A DNA stretch of 64,000 bases from CALXVA01 sp944393025 (GCA_963931445.1 OZ007016.1:620001-684000); one strand, 5' to 3'; shown: positions 40,671 through 50,419, counted from the stretch's first letter. The notes: generated by a model from the letters alone, not told the origin. A program made the numbers and translations.

Positions 40671-42161
40671 ATGAAGAAAATAAAAATTTTATCTAAATTT
40701 AATATAGATATGAAAGATTATAATAATGAATTAGAAAAAATTTTGGAAAACAAATTATTTTCTTATGATGTGAAAAATCTTTTACTTAGTATGCTTTATA
40801 AAATAGAAAATGCATATAAAGATTATGAAACAGTAAAAAGACAAGTACCTACAAAAAAAGAATATATAGAAAATATATTAAGAATAATAAAGGAAAAATG
40901 TTTAAAAATCTTTCTAGTAAAGGCAGGAACAGCAGAGGCAGAAGAATTAGAAAAAAATAATTTATTATTTAAAATAGATAAAAAAAATGGAGAAATAATT
41001 TGTTTTCAAAATGAACTTATAATATTAACAGCTATTTTAGAATTAGATTCATCTTATATAACTTTAAATATGAAATACGAATATTTAGAAGAACCATTAA
41101 CTAAATTAATAGAATATGGAAATATTGAATCAAATGTTGAAGTTATAAGAGATTTTAATGGATGGTCATGGGATATTGTAACAAAAGAAATTAAAAACAT
41201 AGAATTTAATTTTATATATCAAACATTATTATTAATAAATGGAATAAAAAATATAAATAATAAAAAATATGCTAATATATTAGATATTGCTACTAAAATG
41301 ACAGTTAATAAATATATAGAAGATGAAAAGAATAAAGAATATTTTGAAAGAATAAAGAAAATAAAAGATGAAAAACAAGAAAGACTTGAACTTTTTAATA
41401 ATAAAAAAGAATTAATAACAAAAATAACAAATGAAAAGAAAGAATATTCAAAACAAATTGAAAAAATAGACAAGCTATTAAATAATGATGAAGCATTAAG
41501 AAAAGAATATTATTCAAGAAATAAAAAATTACCAAGTAAAGAAAAAATATTTAGTATAAGCTTTTTAGTAGATATATTAAATAAAGAAAGATTGAGTTTA
41601 ATAAAGCAGATAGAAGAATGCAATAAAATTATACTTCCAAAAGAATTTATTGAACAAAAAAATAAATTAGAAGAAGAAATAAAGTTTTTAAATGACATTT
41701 TTGAGCTTGATAAGAATGAGTATGAAATAAAATTATGTAATGAATTTTTTAAAATTGCAAACGACTTAATTTTGAAAATAAATGAAGAAAATAAGCAAGA
41801 ACTAATTAATTGGATATATAAAATACGATATTACAGATATATTCCAATAAGTAATATTGAATATATAAAAGATATAAAACAATTAGAGCCTAATTTTAAA
41901 AAAATAATAGAATTAATATTAAGAAAAGCAGAAAATTTAAAAGTATGGGATGAAATTTCAAATAATGAAGAAGTAACATATAATATTGTAAAAGAAGTAT
42001 TTAATATGAAAATGATATGTTTACAAAGCTTAAATATACAATTTAAATATGAAAATAAAATTTTATATGCAGATTATTATGATGGTACAATTATAGAAAC
42101 TACACATAAACTTAATGCAAATAATGTAAGAATAAAGAAAAAAGTAAAACTATTTATATAA
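40671..42161 (+). CDS. Coiled-coil protein of unknown function
   Basis: 496 residues from ATG 40671 after AGAGGGA. The protein is Lys/Glu/Ile/Asn-rich and helical, with clear coiled coils around residues 220-270 and 295-345. A short beta-like C-terminus ends RIKKKVKLFI. No signal peptide, membrane span or catalytic motif is visible. It lies between ftsK and the beta-CASP nuclease gene, with the same codon use as its neighbours. I do not recognise a family. Confidence 0.75.
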   Translation: MKKIKILSKFNIDMKDYNNELEKILENKLFSYDVKNLLLSMLYKIENAYKDYETVKRQVPTKKEYIENILRIIKEKCLKIFLVKAGTAEAEELEKNNLLFKIDKKNGEIICFQNELIILTAILELDSSYITLNMKYEYLEEPLTKLIEYGNIESNVEVIRDFNGWSWDIVTKEIKNIEFNFIYQTLLLINGIKNINNKKYANILDIATKMTVNKYIEDEKNKEYFERIKKIKDEKQERLELFNNKKELITKITNEKKEYSKQIEKIDKLLNNDEALRKEYYSRNKKLPSKEKIFSISFLVDILNKERLSLIKQIEECNKIILPKEFIEQKNKLEEEIKFLNDIFELDKNEYEIKLCNEFFKIANDLILKINEENKQELINWIYKIRYYRYIPISNIEYIKDIKQLEPNFKKIIELILRKAENLKVWDEISNNEEVTYNIVKEVFNMKMICLQSLNIQFKYENKILYADYYDGTIIETTHKLNANNVRIKKKVKLFI

Positions 42162-42175
42162 AATAGGAGGTAATT

Positions 42176-43825
42176 ATGCAAATAACTTTTTTAGGAGCTA
42201 CAAAAACAGTTACAGGATCAAACTTTTTAGTAGAAGGAGCTGGAAAAAAATTTTTAGTAGATTGTGGAATGTATCAAGGATCAGCATCAGATGAATTTGA
42301 AAATGAAGCACCATTTTTATTTGATGTAAATGAAATAGATTTTATGTTACTTACACATGCACATATAGATCATTCAGGAAGAATTCCTAAATTATATAAT
42401 GAAGGTTATAGAAATAAGGTAATAGCTACAAAAGCAACTTGTGATTTATGTGCTATTATGCTACCAGATAGTGGACATATTCAAGAAATGGAAGTAGAAT
42501 GGAAAAATAGAAAAAGGGAAAGAAAAGGAGAAAAGCCACTTCCACCATTATATACAGCAGAAGATGCTGCTAAATGTTTAGAAATATTTAGTCCAGTTCA
42601 ATATAATGAAATAGTAGAAATAAGTGATAATATACAAGTAAGATTCAATGATGCAGGACACATGCTTGGTTCAGCAATAATAGAAGTATGGATTACAGAA
42701 AATGGTAAAAGAGAAAAAGTAGTATTTACAGGAGATTTAGGTAATAATGATATTCCACTTTTATCACCACCAACAATGATTAGTGATGCCGATTACTTGG
42801 TTATGGAGTCTACTTATGGAAATAGGCTTCATATGAGAAATGATGATAAAGCAAAAATGTTTATAGACATTGTTTATGAAACACTTGAAAAAGGTGGAAC
42901 TGTAGTTATACCATCTTTCGCAGTAGGTAGAACACAAGAAATATTATTTGAATTAAATAGAATAAAAGAAGTTGAACATAGTGAGGAATTTTATAAAAAA
43001 TATCAAAGATTAATGAGTGTTCCAGTATATGTAGATAGTCCACTTGCAATATCAGCAACAGAAGTATTTAAAGAAAATATGAACTTATTTAATGAAGAAA
43101 CACAAGAAATTATAAATGAAGGAGATAATCCACTAGAATTTGATGGACTAAGATTTACAAGAACTGCAGATGAATCAAAGGAATTAAATGCAAGAGAAGA
43201 ATCATCTATAATAATATCTGCAAGTGGTATGTGTGAAGTAGGTAGAATAAAACATCATCTAAAACATCATTTATGGGATCCAAATAGTACAATTCTTTTT
43301 GTTGGTTATCAAGCTCCAGGAACTCTTGGTAGAAAATTAGTAGATGGAGATAAAAAAGTAAAAATATTTGGAGAAGAAATTGCTGTAAATGCGAGAATAG
43401 AATATATAGAAGGTTATTCAGGACATGCTGATCAGGAATGGCTTATGAATTTTGTATATTCATTTACAAATCCACCTAAACATATATTTTTAGTACATGG
43501 AGAGCCAGAAGGACAAATTGAATTAAGCAAAAAATTAGAAGAAAATACACAAATACCAATAACTATTCCAGATTTTGGAGAAACATATGAATTAGATGAA
43601 AGACTACAAATGGTAAGAAAAACAAATGATGGAGCTAAAGAGAGATATTTAAGATTAGATGTATTAGAAAGAATGAATACATTAAAAGAAGAATTAGAAG
43701 ATATGACAAGTATTGTTAAAGAAGAGTATTTAGATAAAAATTCAAATGATGAAGATATTATGAGAATAAAAGAAAGATTAAAAGAATTAGAAAGACAAAT
43801 TGTAATGATTGTTGAAAATAAGTAG
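42176..43825 (+). CDS. Beta-CASP metallo-beta-lactamase RNA/DNA nuclease
   Basis: 549 residues. Metallo-beta-lactamase motifs: LLTHAHIDHSGRIPKLY (HxHxDH, about residues 60-65), a downstream His in DAGHMLGSA and Asp in FTGDLGN. The beta-CASP insert has VIPSFAVGRTQEIL, ASGMCEVGRIKHHL and the RNA-specificity motif EGYSGHADQEWL, then HGEPEG. This is the CPSF-like bacterial family, related in fold to RNase J but without its C-terminal domain. Likely an exo- or endonuclease acting on RNA. An AGGAGG site is present. Confidence 0.9.
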   Translation: MQITFLGATKTVTGSNFLVEGAGKKFLVDCGMYQGSASDEFENEAPFLFDVNEIDFMLLTHAHIDHSGRIPKLYNEGYRNKVIATKATCDLCAIMLPDSGHIQEMEVEWKNRKRERKGEKPLPPLYTAEDAAKCLEIFSPVQYNEIVEISDNIQVRFNDAGHMLGSAIIEVWITENGKREKVVFTGDLGNNDIPLLSPPTMISDADYLVMESTYGNRLHMRNDDKAKMFIDIVYETLEKGGTVVIPSFAVGRTQEILFELNRIKEVEHSEEFYKKYQRLMSVPVYVDSPLAISATEVFKENMNLFNEETQEIINEGDNPLEFDGLRFTRTADESKELNAREESSIIISASGMCEVGRIKHHLKHHLWDPNSTILFVGYQAPGTLGRKLVDGDKKVKIFGEEIAVNARIEYIEGYSGHADQEWLMNFVYSFTNPPKHIFLVHGEPEGQIELSKKLEENTQIPITIPDFGETYELDERLQMVRKTNDGAKERYLRLDVLERMNTLKEELEDMTSIVKEEYLDKNSNDEDIMRIKERLKELERQIVMIVENK

Positions 43826-43891
43826 ATTTAAATTTCAAATAATTTATATACTCAAGCACTTTCAATAAATAGGAGTATAAAGGAGAAACAG

Positions 43892-45856
43892 ATGAAGAAC
43901 AAGTATTTTAATGATGCTATAATTGGAGGAAAAGACATAACAGCAAGTTATACTAAAAAAGGTGAATTATTAAGGGTAATGTACAATACACCAGACTTTA
44001 GACAATTTTTAGATTTCTTCCATACAGGTGTAAAAATAAATGATTCATGTATAATATATTTACATGAAGATCAGAATAATAAATATAATCAATATTATAC
44101 AGAAGATACAAATGTATTAAATACAGAAATAGAAAATACATATTTTAATTTGAAAATAAAACAAACAGATTTTGTATCAATAAAAAATAGTGTATTAATA
44201 AAAAGATATATTTTAAAAAATAATAATATTATAGATTTAAATGTTAACTTTTTGATTCATTCAAAATTATTATCAAATCCAAATAATATGGTAGGCTCAA
44301 AAATAGAAAATAATGTACTTATGCAATATAGTCACAATAATACAATGTGTATGTTTTCAAAAAACAACATAAACGCACATCAATTAAATGACACAGAAAA
44401 CAATATAGGAAGTGGAGTAATTAATGATAAAGATTATATTGGTATGAGTGCAGACTCTAGTATAAATTATGAAGTAGGATTAATAAAACCTGGTGAAAGT
44501 AAAGAATTAACTATATTTATGTATTTTGTAGATAATGAAAAGATATCACAAGAAGAAATGTGGAAAAATATTGAAAATATAAAAAAGCAAGATATATCAC
44601 ATGAACAGATATCTATTGAAAAACATTGGAAAAAATATGTAAAAGACCATATAAATATAAATCTAAAAGAAGAAAATAGCGAATATAATAAAAAATTTAA
44701 TAAAGTTTATAAAAGAAGTATATTATTATTTCCACTACTAACTAATAGAGAAACAGGAGGAGTCGCAGCAGCAGTAGAAGTAGATGAAAATTTATCACAA
44801 TGTGGTAGATATGGTTACTGTTGGCCTAGAGATGCAGTATTTATAACAAGAGCATTTGATAAAGTAAAAATGACAAAAGAATCAGAAAAATTTTATAAAA
44901 TTTTTTGCAAAAACACCCAAAGTAAAAATGGAATGTGGGAACAAAGATTTTATACAGATGGCAGATTAGCACCATGTTGGGGCTATCAAATAGATGAAAC
45001 AGCAGGGGTAATTTATGGAGCATATGAACATTATAAAGAAACTAAAGATAAAAAATTCTTAAAAGATGTATTAAAAATGTGTGAAAATGCAGTAAAATTT
45101 TTATTTATATATATGGACAATATTTTAAATTTACATGATGATAGTGATATTGTAAAAAATGAAATAGAAAAAACATATCACACAGAAAATAGAAACAAAC
45201 TTCCAGTTAGTTATGACTTATGGGAAATGAATGAAGGAATACATCTATATTCATTAGCAAGCATATATTCAGCATTTGATTCAATTATAAAAATGTATGA
45301 AGTATTTAAACCAGAGTATGAAGAAAAAAACAGATTAAAACTAGAAAGCATAAATAAAATTGAAAAAAAGATAGAATTCTATAAAAAAGAAATAAAAAAA
45401 TATATAGATGAAAACATGTATAATGCAAAAGAAAATACACTTAAAAGAAATACTAAAGATGAAATTACAGATATAAGTATGCTTGGAACAATAATACCAT
45501 TTAAAATTTATAATCCAAAAGAAAAAAGAATAATAAATACAATTGAAAAAATAAATATGACATTAAGAACATATACAGGAGGGTACTTAAGATTTGAAGG
45601 AGACCATTATAGAGAAGGAAAAAGCCCATGGTCAATAGCTACACTATGGATGGCATTATACTATAAAGAAATAAAAGAAAATAAAAAAGCAGAAGAATGC
45701 ATAAAATTCATAGTAGAAAGTAGCAATGAACATGGACTTATAGGAGAACAAATAAACAACCAAACAATGCAACCAAACTGGGTAATCGGCCTCGCCTGGG
45801 CCCACGCCATGTTCGTTTTGGGGACAGGTCTCCCAGCGAATAAAAATTCGTTTTAG
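43892..45856 (+). CDS. GH15-like glucoamylase, 3' end rewritten by a repeat insertion
   Basis: 654 residues. An N-terminal beta domain (residues 1-250) precedes the (alpha/alpha)6 catalytic domain with QCGRYGYCWPRDAVFITRAF, GMWEQRFYTDGRLAPCWGYQIDETAG, YDLWEMNEG and RFEGDHYREGKSPWSIATLW. These are signatures of family 15 glucan alpha-glucosidases. There is no secretion signal, so it should act on intracellular glycogen or oligosaccharides. After WVIGLAWAHAMF the reading frame runs into the left terminal repeat of the transposase element, which encodes VLGTGLPANKNSF and the stop. The last ~13 residues are therefore not native. Confidence 0.88.
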   Translation: MKNKYFNDAIIGGKDITASYTKKGELLRVMYNTPDFRQFLDFFHTGVKINDSCIIYLHEDQNNKYNQYYTEDTNVLNTEIENTYFNLKIKQTDFVSIKNSVLIKRYILKNNNIIDLNVNFLIHSKLLSNPNNMVGSKIENNVLMQYSHNNTMCMFSKNNINAHQLNDTENNIGSGVINDKDYIGMSADSSINYEVGLIKPGESKELTIFMYFVDNEKISQEEMWKNIENIKKQDISHEQISIEKHWKKYVKDHININLKEENSEYNKKFNKVYKRSILLFPLLTNRETGGVAAAVEVDENLSQCGRYGYCWPRDAVFITRAFDKVKMTKESEKFYKIFCKNTQSKNGMWEQRFYTDGRLAPCWGYQIDETAGVIYGAYEHYKETKDKKFLKDVLKMCENAVKFLFIYMDNILNLHDDSDIVKNEIEKTYHTENRNKLPVSYDLWEMNEGIHLYSLASIYSAFDSIIKMYEVFKPEYEEKNRLKLESINKIEKKIEFYKKEIKKYIDENMYNAKENTLKRNTKDEITDISMLGTIIPFKIYNPKEKRIINTIEKINMTLRTYTGGYLRFEGDHYREGKSPWSIATLWMALYYKEIKENKKAEECIKFIVESSNEHGLIGEQINNQTMQPNWVIGLAWAHAMFVLGTGLPANKNSF

Positions 45857-45865
45857 GGACAGGTC
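45812..45865 (+). repeat. Left terminal repeat of the RAYT element
   Basis: TTCGTTTTGGGGACAGGTCT, then CCCAGCGAATAAAAATTCG, then TTTTAGGGACAGGTCT. It is translated as the end of the GH15-like gene and supplies its stop codon. The 30 bases just before it (45786-45812) are unusually GC-rich. Confidence 0.85.
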
Positions 45866-45927
45866 TTATAAAATTGTTTAACAATATTATAATTATATAA
45901 GAATGAAATAAATGTAAATTTTTAGTA

Positions 45928-45965
45928 AAAACTATAGCATATTTTTAAAAAATATGCTATAGTTT
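45928..45965 (+). terminator. Perfect hairpin upstream of the transposase gene
   Basis: AAACTATAGCATATTTTT and AAAAATATGCTATAGTTT pair perfectly (18 bp). It lies between the left repeat and the transposase ribosome site. It could terminate incoming transcription and so protect against transposase expression from the upstream gene. Confidence 0.6.
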
Positions 45966-46012
45966 ATGTGCTTTTAAAAAGAAATAGGGGTATAAAAAAG
46001 AAAGGAGTTTTT

Positions 46013-46819
46013 ATGCCCAGAATTTCTAGAACTAATAGTAAAACAATAACAAATACTTATCACATAATGATAAGAGGAATTAATAAACAAGCTATTTTCT
46101 TTGATGATTTTGATAAAGAAAAATTTATCAAAGAAATAAAATTAGCCAAAGAAAAATATAAATATAAAATTTATGCTTATGTAATTATGAATAATCATGT
46201 ACACTTGGTTATAGATGATGCTAAAGATTGTATTTCAGAAATAATGCATATGATTTGTAGTAAATATGCCATGTATTTTAATAAAAAATATGAAAGAGTT
46301 GGACATGTATTTCAAAACAGATTTAAAAGTTTATGTGTAGATACAGAAGAATATTTGCTGAATCTAGTTAGATATATTCATAAAAATCCAGAAATAGAGA
46401 AAATAGGACAGAAAGAAGAATATAAATGGAGTAGTTATAAAGATTATTTATACATTAAAAATAATAAGCATAAAATATCTGATACAGAATTTGTATTATG
46501 TATTATAGATAATAATAGAAAAAAAGCAGTAGAAAGCTTTATATATTTTAGTAATCAGCAGGAAATAAAATATTCAGACACGGAATTTGAATTTGAAAGA
46601 TATTTAAGTGATGAGAGAGCAGTTGAATTTATTAAGAACTCATTAGGTATAGATAATATTTTAGAAATTCAAAATTATAATAAGAAAATAAGAGATGAAT
46701 ATATATTCAAAATTGCCAAAATAAAAGGAATTTATGCAAAACAAATTTCAAGATTGTTGGGAATAGGAGAAAGAAATATACAAAAAATAATAAAAGAAAA
46801 GAGCAAGACCTGTCCCTAA
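46013..46819 (+). CDS. REP-associated tyrosine transposase (RAYT, Y1_Tnp)
   Basis: 268 residues from ATG 46013 (MPRISRTNSKTITNTYHIM) with AAAGGAG. An upstream in-frame start would add a leader over the hairpin. HUH single-strand nuclease: the His pair is in VIMNNHVHLVIDD (about residues 58-70) and the nucleophilic Tyr is probably in LNLVRYIHKNPEIE. A C-terminal helix-turn-helix-like region (YAKQISRLLGIGERNIQKII) probably reads the repeat. Codons for the final KTCP and the stop lie inside the right terminal repeat. The gene appears intact, so the family may be active. Confidence 0.9.
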   Translation: MPRISRTNSKTITNTYHIMIRGINKQAIFFDDFDKEKFIKEIKLAKEKYKYKIYAYVIMNNHVHLVIDDAKDCISEIMHMICSKYAMYFNKKYERVGHVFQNRFKSLCVDTEEYLLNLVRYIHKNPEIEKIGQKEEYKWSSYKDYLYIKNNKHKISDTEFVLCIIDNNRKKAVESFIYFSNQQEIKYSDTEFEFERYLSDERAVEFIKNSLGIDNILEIQNYNKKIRDEYIFKIAKIKGIYAKQISRLLGIGERNIQKIIKEKSKTCP

Positions 46820-46860
46820 AACGAATTTTTATTCGCTGGGAGACCTGTCCCTAAAACGAA
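46806..46860 (-). repeat. Right terminal repeat of the RAYT element (inverted)
   Basis: AGACCTGTCCCTAAAACGAA, then TTTTTATTCGCTGGG, then AGACCTGTCCCTAAAACGAA. It encodes the last codons and stop of the transposase and ends at the AGGAGG of radA, so radA translation begins directly downstream of mobile DNA. Confidence 0.87.
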
Positions 46861-46870
46861 GGAGGTAGAA

Positions 46871-48232
46871 ATGGCAAAATCTAAAACAGTGTTTGTGTGT
46901 AGTAGTTGTGGGTATGAATCAGCAAAATGGTTAGGAAAATGCCCTGCTTGTAATGAATGGAATTCTTTTTATGAAGAGAAAGCAACTTCAGCTATAAATA
47001 ATTTATCAATTGGAAATAAGAAAAAGTCAACTCCTAGAAAACTTAAAGAAATTGAAGGAATAGATGTTGCAAGAACTAGTACAGGTATAGGAGAACTAGA
47101 CAGAGTTTTGGGAGGTGGACTAGTAAAAGGTTCTCTTGTTTTAGTTGGAGGAGAGCCAGGAATTGGTAAATCTACATTGATATTAGAACTTTGTGACAAA
47201 GTACAAGGAGAGGGAAAGGTACTATATATTTCTGGAGAAGAATCAGCAGAACAAGTAAAAATAAGAGCAGATAGATTAAATATAAATAATGATGAGCTGA
47301 TGTTCTTAGGTGAAACAAATATAGATGATATTCAAGAGGTAATATTATCTATAAATCCAAAACTTGTAATAATTGATTCTATTCAAACAATGTATTCAGA
47401 AGAGATTACTTCAGCAGCAGGAACAGTGAGTCAAGTAAGGGAAATTACTGCTAGAATAATGAGAATGTGCAAAGATAATGGGATAACAACAATAATAATT
47501 GGTCATGTTACAAAAGATGGAAATATTGCAGGACCAAGAGTATTGGAGCATATGGTAGATACTGTATTATATATAGAAGGAGAGAGGTATTTTTCATATA
47601 GAATATTACGAAGTGTAAAAAATAGATTTGGCTCTACAAATGAAGTTGGAATGTTTGAAATGAAAAATGAAGGAATGGTAGAAATAACAAATCCATCATC
47701 AATACTTATTTCGGAAAAAGAAGATAATCCAGCGGGATCTGTAATTGTGGCTAGTATTGAAGGAACAAGACCACTTCTAATAGAACTTCAGGCATTAACT
47801 ACACCAAGTGTATTTGGAATACCAAAAAGAACAGCAAATGGTATAGATTATAATAGATTAGCTGTACTTATTGCAGTTATAGAAAAAAGAGCAGGAATTG
47901 TATTAGGTACACAAGATGTTTATTTGAATGTAGTAAGTGGAATAAAGATTGCAGAACCTGCAATAGATTTAGGAATAATTATAGCTTGTGCCTCAAGTTA
48001 TAAAAACATAAGTATTCCACAAGATGTAGTGATAATAGGAGAAGTAGGACTAACTGGGGAAATAAGAGCAGTTAATATGATAGAAAAAAGAATAAAAGAA
48101 GGGGAAAAGCTTGGATTTAAAAAATGTATTATACCGGAAAGTAATAAAAAACTATTGAAAGAAAGTTTTAAATTAGATATAATAGGAGTGAAAAATATAA
48201 ATGAAGCATTAAAAGAATTAAATCTAAAATAA
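46871..48232 (+). CDS. radA: DNA repair protein RadA/Sms
   Basis: RadA processes recombination intermediates as a ring helicase. The 453-residue product has the N-terminal zinc finger (CSSCGYESAKWLGKCPAC), Walker A GGEPGIGKSTL (about 96-106), the KNRFG motif in RSVKNRFGSTNEVG, and a C-terminal Lon-protease-like domain with no obvious catalytic Ser. Normal length. The AGGAGG ribosome site directly abuts the right repeat of the RAYT element. Confidence 0.97.
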   Translation: MAKSKTVFVCSSCGYESAKWLGKCPACNEWNSFYEEKATSAINNLSIGNKKKSTPRKLKEIEGIDVARTSTGIGELDRVLGGGLVKGSLVLVGGEPGIGKSTLILELCDKVQGEGKVLYISGEESAEQVKIRADRLNINNDELMFLGETNIDDIQEVILSINPKLVIIDSIQTMYSEEITSAAGTVSQVREITARIMRMCKDNGITTIIIGHVTKDGNIAGPRVLEHMVDTVLYIEGERYFSYRILRSVKNRFGSTNEVGMFEMKNEGMVEITNPSSILISEKEDNPAGSVIVASIEGTRPLLIELQALTTPSVFGIPKRTANGIDYNRLAVLIAVIEKRAGIVLGTQDVYLNVVSGIKIAEPAIDLGIIIACASSYKNISIPQDVVIIGEVGLTGEIRAVNMIEKRIKEGEKLGFKKCIIPESNKKLLKESFKLDIIGVKNINEALKELNLK

Positions 48233-48256
48233 TCATTTTATTTTTTATGTATTAAA

Positions 48257-48311
48257 AGACCTGTCCCCAAAACGAATAAAAATTCGTTGGGAGACCTGTC
48301 CCTAAAACGAA
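48257..48311 (-). repeat. GGGACAGGTCT repeat, solitary copy between radA and disA
   Basis: AGACCTGTCCCCAAAACGAA, then TAAAAATTCGTTGGG, then AGACCTGTCCCTAAAACGAA. Same orientation as the right end of the RAYT element and nearly identical. It ends exactly at the AAAGGAG of disA. It fills most of the 90-base gap. Confidence 0.85.
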
Positions 48312-48322
48312 AAGGAGTGGAA

Positions 48323-49390
48323 ATGATGGCTGATGGTATTGAAGAAGTTTTAAAACAGATTGCACCAGGTACAGCAATTCGTAATGGATTGGAAAATATT
48401 CTTAATGCTAAAACAGGAGCTTTAATAGCTGTAGCAGATAATGAGGAAGTTTTAAAATTGGTAGATGGTGGCTTTAAACTTGATGTAGATTTTACTTCTG
48501 CAAAATTATACGAACTTGCTAAAATGGATGGTGCAATAATATTAAGTTCTGATTTTAAGAAGATTTTATATGCAAATACACAACTAATACCATCTTCAGA
48601 TATATATACAACAGAAACAGGAACTAGACACAGAACAGCTGAGCGTACAGCTAAGCAAACCGGTTCTTTAGTTATTAGTATTTCTCAAAGAAGAAGTATA
48701 ATAACATTATTTAGAGGGAATGAAAGGTATGTTTTAAGAAATTCTGCAGATGTTATATCAAAAGCTAATCAGGCATTACAAATTGTAGAAAAGTATAAAA
48801 AGGTGTTTGATAATAAAATAAATATATTGAATGAATATGAATTTAATGATATTGTAACTTTAGAAAATGTAATTACAGTAATACAAAGAGCAGAAATGGT
48901 AATGAAAATAGCAGGAGAAGTAAATAAAGCTATTGACGAGCTTGGAGAAGAAGGAAGATTATTAGAAATGCAACTTGATGAAACAGTTGGAGATTTAGAA
49001 AAAGAAGAGCTTCTTATAATAAAAGATTATATTGCTCCTGGTAAGAAAAGGACTGCAGATAGAGTATTAAGTGAATTAAAAACAGTTAATTATGAAGAAT
49101 TAATAAAACCAGATAAGATAGCAAATCTTTTAGGCTATGAAGATTTTGATAATTATGATGAGGTTGGTGTATATACAAGAGGTTATAGAATATTAAATAA
49201 AATACCAAGGATGCCAAGTACAATTGTTGAAAATCTTGTGAAATCTTTTAAATCATTTCAACATATTTTGGTGGCTGATATTCCACAATTAGATGAAGTA
49301 GATGGAATAGGTGAAATAAGAGCAAGAACAATTAAACAATCTTTAAAAAGGATGCAAGAACAATTTGTTTTTGATAATTTAATTATGTAA
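48323..49390 (+). CDS. disA: DNA integrity scanning diadenylate cyclase DisA
   Basis: Makes cyclic di-AMP from ATP and scans for DNA branches. I start at ATG 48323 (or 48326) after AAAGGAG. An open frame further upstream would be encoded by the repeat. The ~355-residue protein has the DAC domain (MDGAIILSSD and TGTRHRTAERTAKQTGSLVI, carrying the DGA and RHR motifs), a helical spine and a C-terminal helix-hairpin-helix DNA-binding domain (PQLDEVDGIGEIRARTIKQSL). The radA-disA order is conserved in Firmicutes. Confidence 0.96.
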   Translation: MMADGIEEVLKQIAPGTAIRNGLENILNAKTGALIAVADNEEVLKLVDGGFKLDVDFTSAKLYELAKMDGAIILSSDFKKILYANTQLIPSSDIYTTETGTRHRTAERTAKQTGSLVISISQRRSIITLFRGNERYVLRNSADVISKANQALQIVEKYKKVFDNKINILNEYEFNDIVTLENVITVIQRAEMVMKIAGEVNKAIDELGEEGRLLEMQLDETVGDLEKEELLIIKDYIAPGKKRTADRVLSELKTVNYEELIKPDKIANLLGYEDFDNYDEVGVYTRGYRILNKIPRMPSTIVENLVKSFKSFQHILVADIPQLDEVDGIGEIRARTIKQSLKRMQEQFVFDNLIM

Positions 49391-49462
49391 TTAATGTTGT
49401 AATAAAAAATTAATTATGATATTATTATAATTGATTTAAGTAAACTAGGAGGAATAAATAAA

Positions 49463-50419
49463 ATGAGTAAAACAGTAATTAGGATAATATTAATAATAGC
49501 GATATTGTTATTATTAACAGCAATATCATTTGTAGGATATGGAATATATAAAAAGCTAACATTAAATATACCAAATCCAGTTGCAACAATAGAAATAGAA
49601 GATTATGGAAATATAAAAATCGAATTATACCCAGACAAAGCACCAAATACTGTTGCAAATTTTATAAGATTAGCAAATAGAGGATTTTTTACTAATAGTA
49701 ATTTTCATAGAGTTGTTCCAGAATTTGTAATACAAGGAGGAGCAAAAAATGGAGATACACTAGCATCACCAACACTTGAAGATATATATGATTTAAATCA
49801 AGTTTTAAATGAAAAAGAAATTTTTGAAAAAATATTAGATGAGTTTTATGATGGAGAATATACAGTAGATGGAAAAACAATAACTTCATATTCAACTTTT
49901 GAAACATATAAAAAATCATTAGAGAACAATGAAACAATAGAAGATAAATTCGAAGATTTCTTAGATGTTGAATATAGCATTAAAGGAGAATTTCTTGCAA
50001 ATGAATATGATACAAATAATCTAAGACATGAAGAAGGCGTAATATCTATGGCAAGAAGTGATTATACAACTTATGGTTATTATGAAGAAAGTTATAATTC
50101 AGCAGGTTCACAATTCTTTATAATGGTAGGAGATAATAGCTATTTAAATGGATTATATGCACCATTTGGAAAAGTTATTGAAGGATTAGATATAGCTAAA
50201 AAAATATCTGACATAGAAGTATATTATAGGAGTGAAGATGTAGATGAAGATTTTGAAACTCCAAAAGATGAAGATGGTAATAATATAGATGCAGATACTC
50301 CAAAAGAGAAACCTGTTATAAAAAGTATAACAGTTGAAACATACGGAATTGATTATGGTATACCAGAAGTTATAAAAACATTTGATATAAACTCAATGTT
50401 TTCAGGATTAAATTATTAA
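49463..50419 (+). CDS. Membrane-anchored cyclophilin-type peptidyl-prolyl isomerase
   Basis: 318 residues with one N-terminal membrane span (about 7-30). The cyclophilin fold follows: VATIEIEDYGNIKIELYPDKAPNTVANFIRLAN, NFHRVVPEFVIQGG (catalytic Arg region), GSQFFIMVGDNSYLNG and APFGKVIEGLD. A ~75-residue insertion after the first half (about residues 105-185) and an acidic C-terminal segment distinguish it from minimal cyclophilins. Likely acts on proteins outside the membrane. An AGGAGG site is present. Confidence 0.92.
   Translation: MSKTVIRIILIIAILLLLTAISFVGYGIYKKLTLNIPNPVATIEIEDYGNIKIELYPDKAPNTVANFIRLANRGFFTNSNFHRVVPEFVIQGGAKNGDTLASPTLEDIYDLNQVLNEKEIFEKILDEFYDGEYTVDGKTITSYSTFETYKKSLENNETIEDKFEDFLDVEYSIKGEFLANEYDTNNLRHEEGVISMARSDYTTYGYYEESYNSAGSQFFIMVGDNSYLNGLYAPFGKVIEGLDIAKKISDIEVYYRSEDVDEDFETPKDEDGNNIDADTPKEKPVIKSITVETYGIDYGIPEVIKTFDINSMFSGLNY

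Larger units (their letters stand above)
45812..46860 (+). mobile_element. RAYT element bounded by inverted ~55-bp repeats
   Basis: A Y1/HUH transposase gene (46013-46819) lies between 45812-45865 and 46806-46860, which are reverse complements with one difference. Each end contains two copies of TTCGTTTTAGGGACAGGTCT around a CGAATAAAAATTCG palindrome. This is the arrangement of REP-associated tyrosine transposases and their REP/BIME sequences. Solitary copies of the end lie at 13305 and 48257. Confidence 0.85.
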
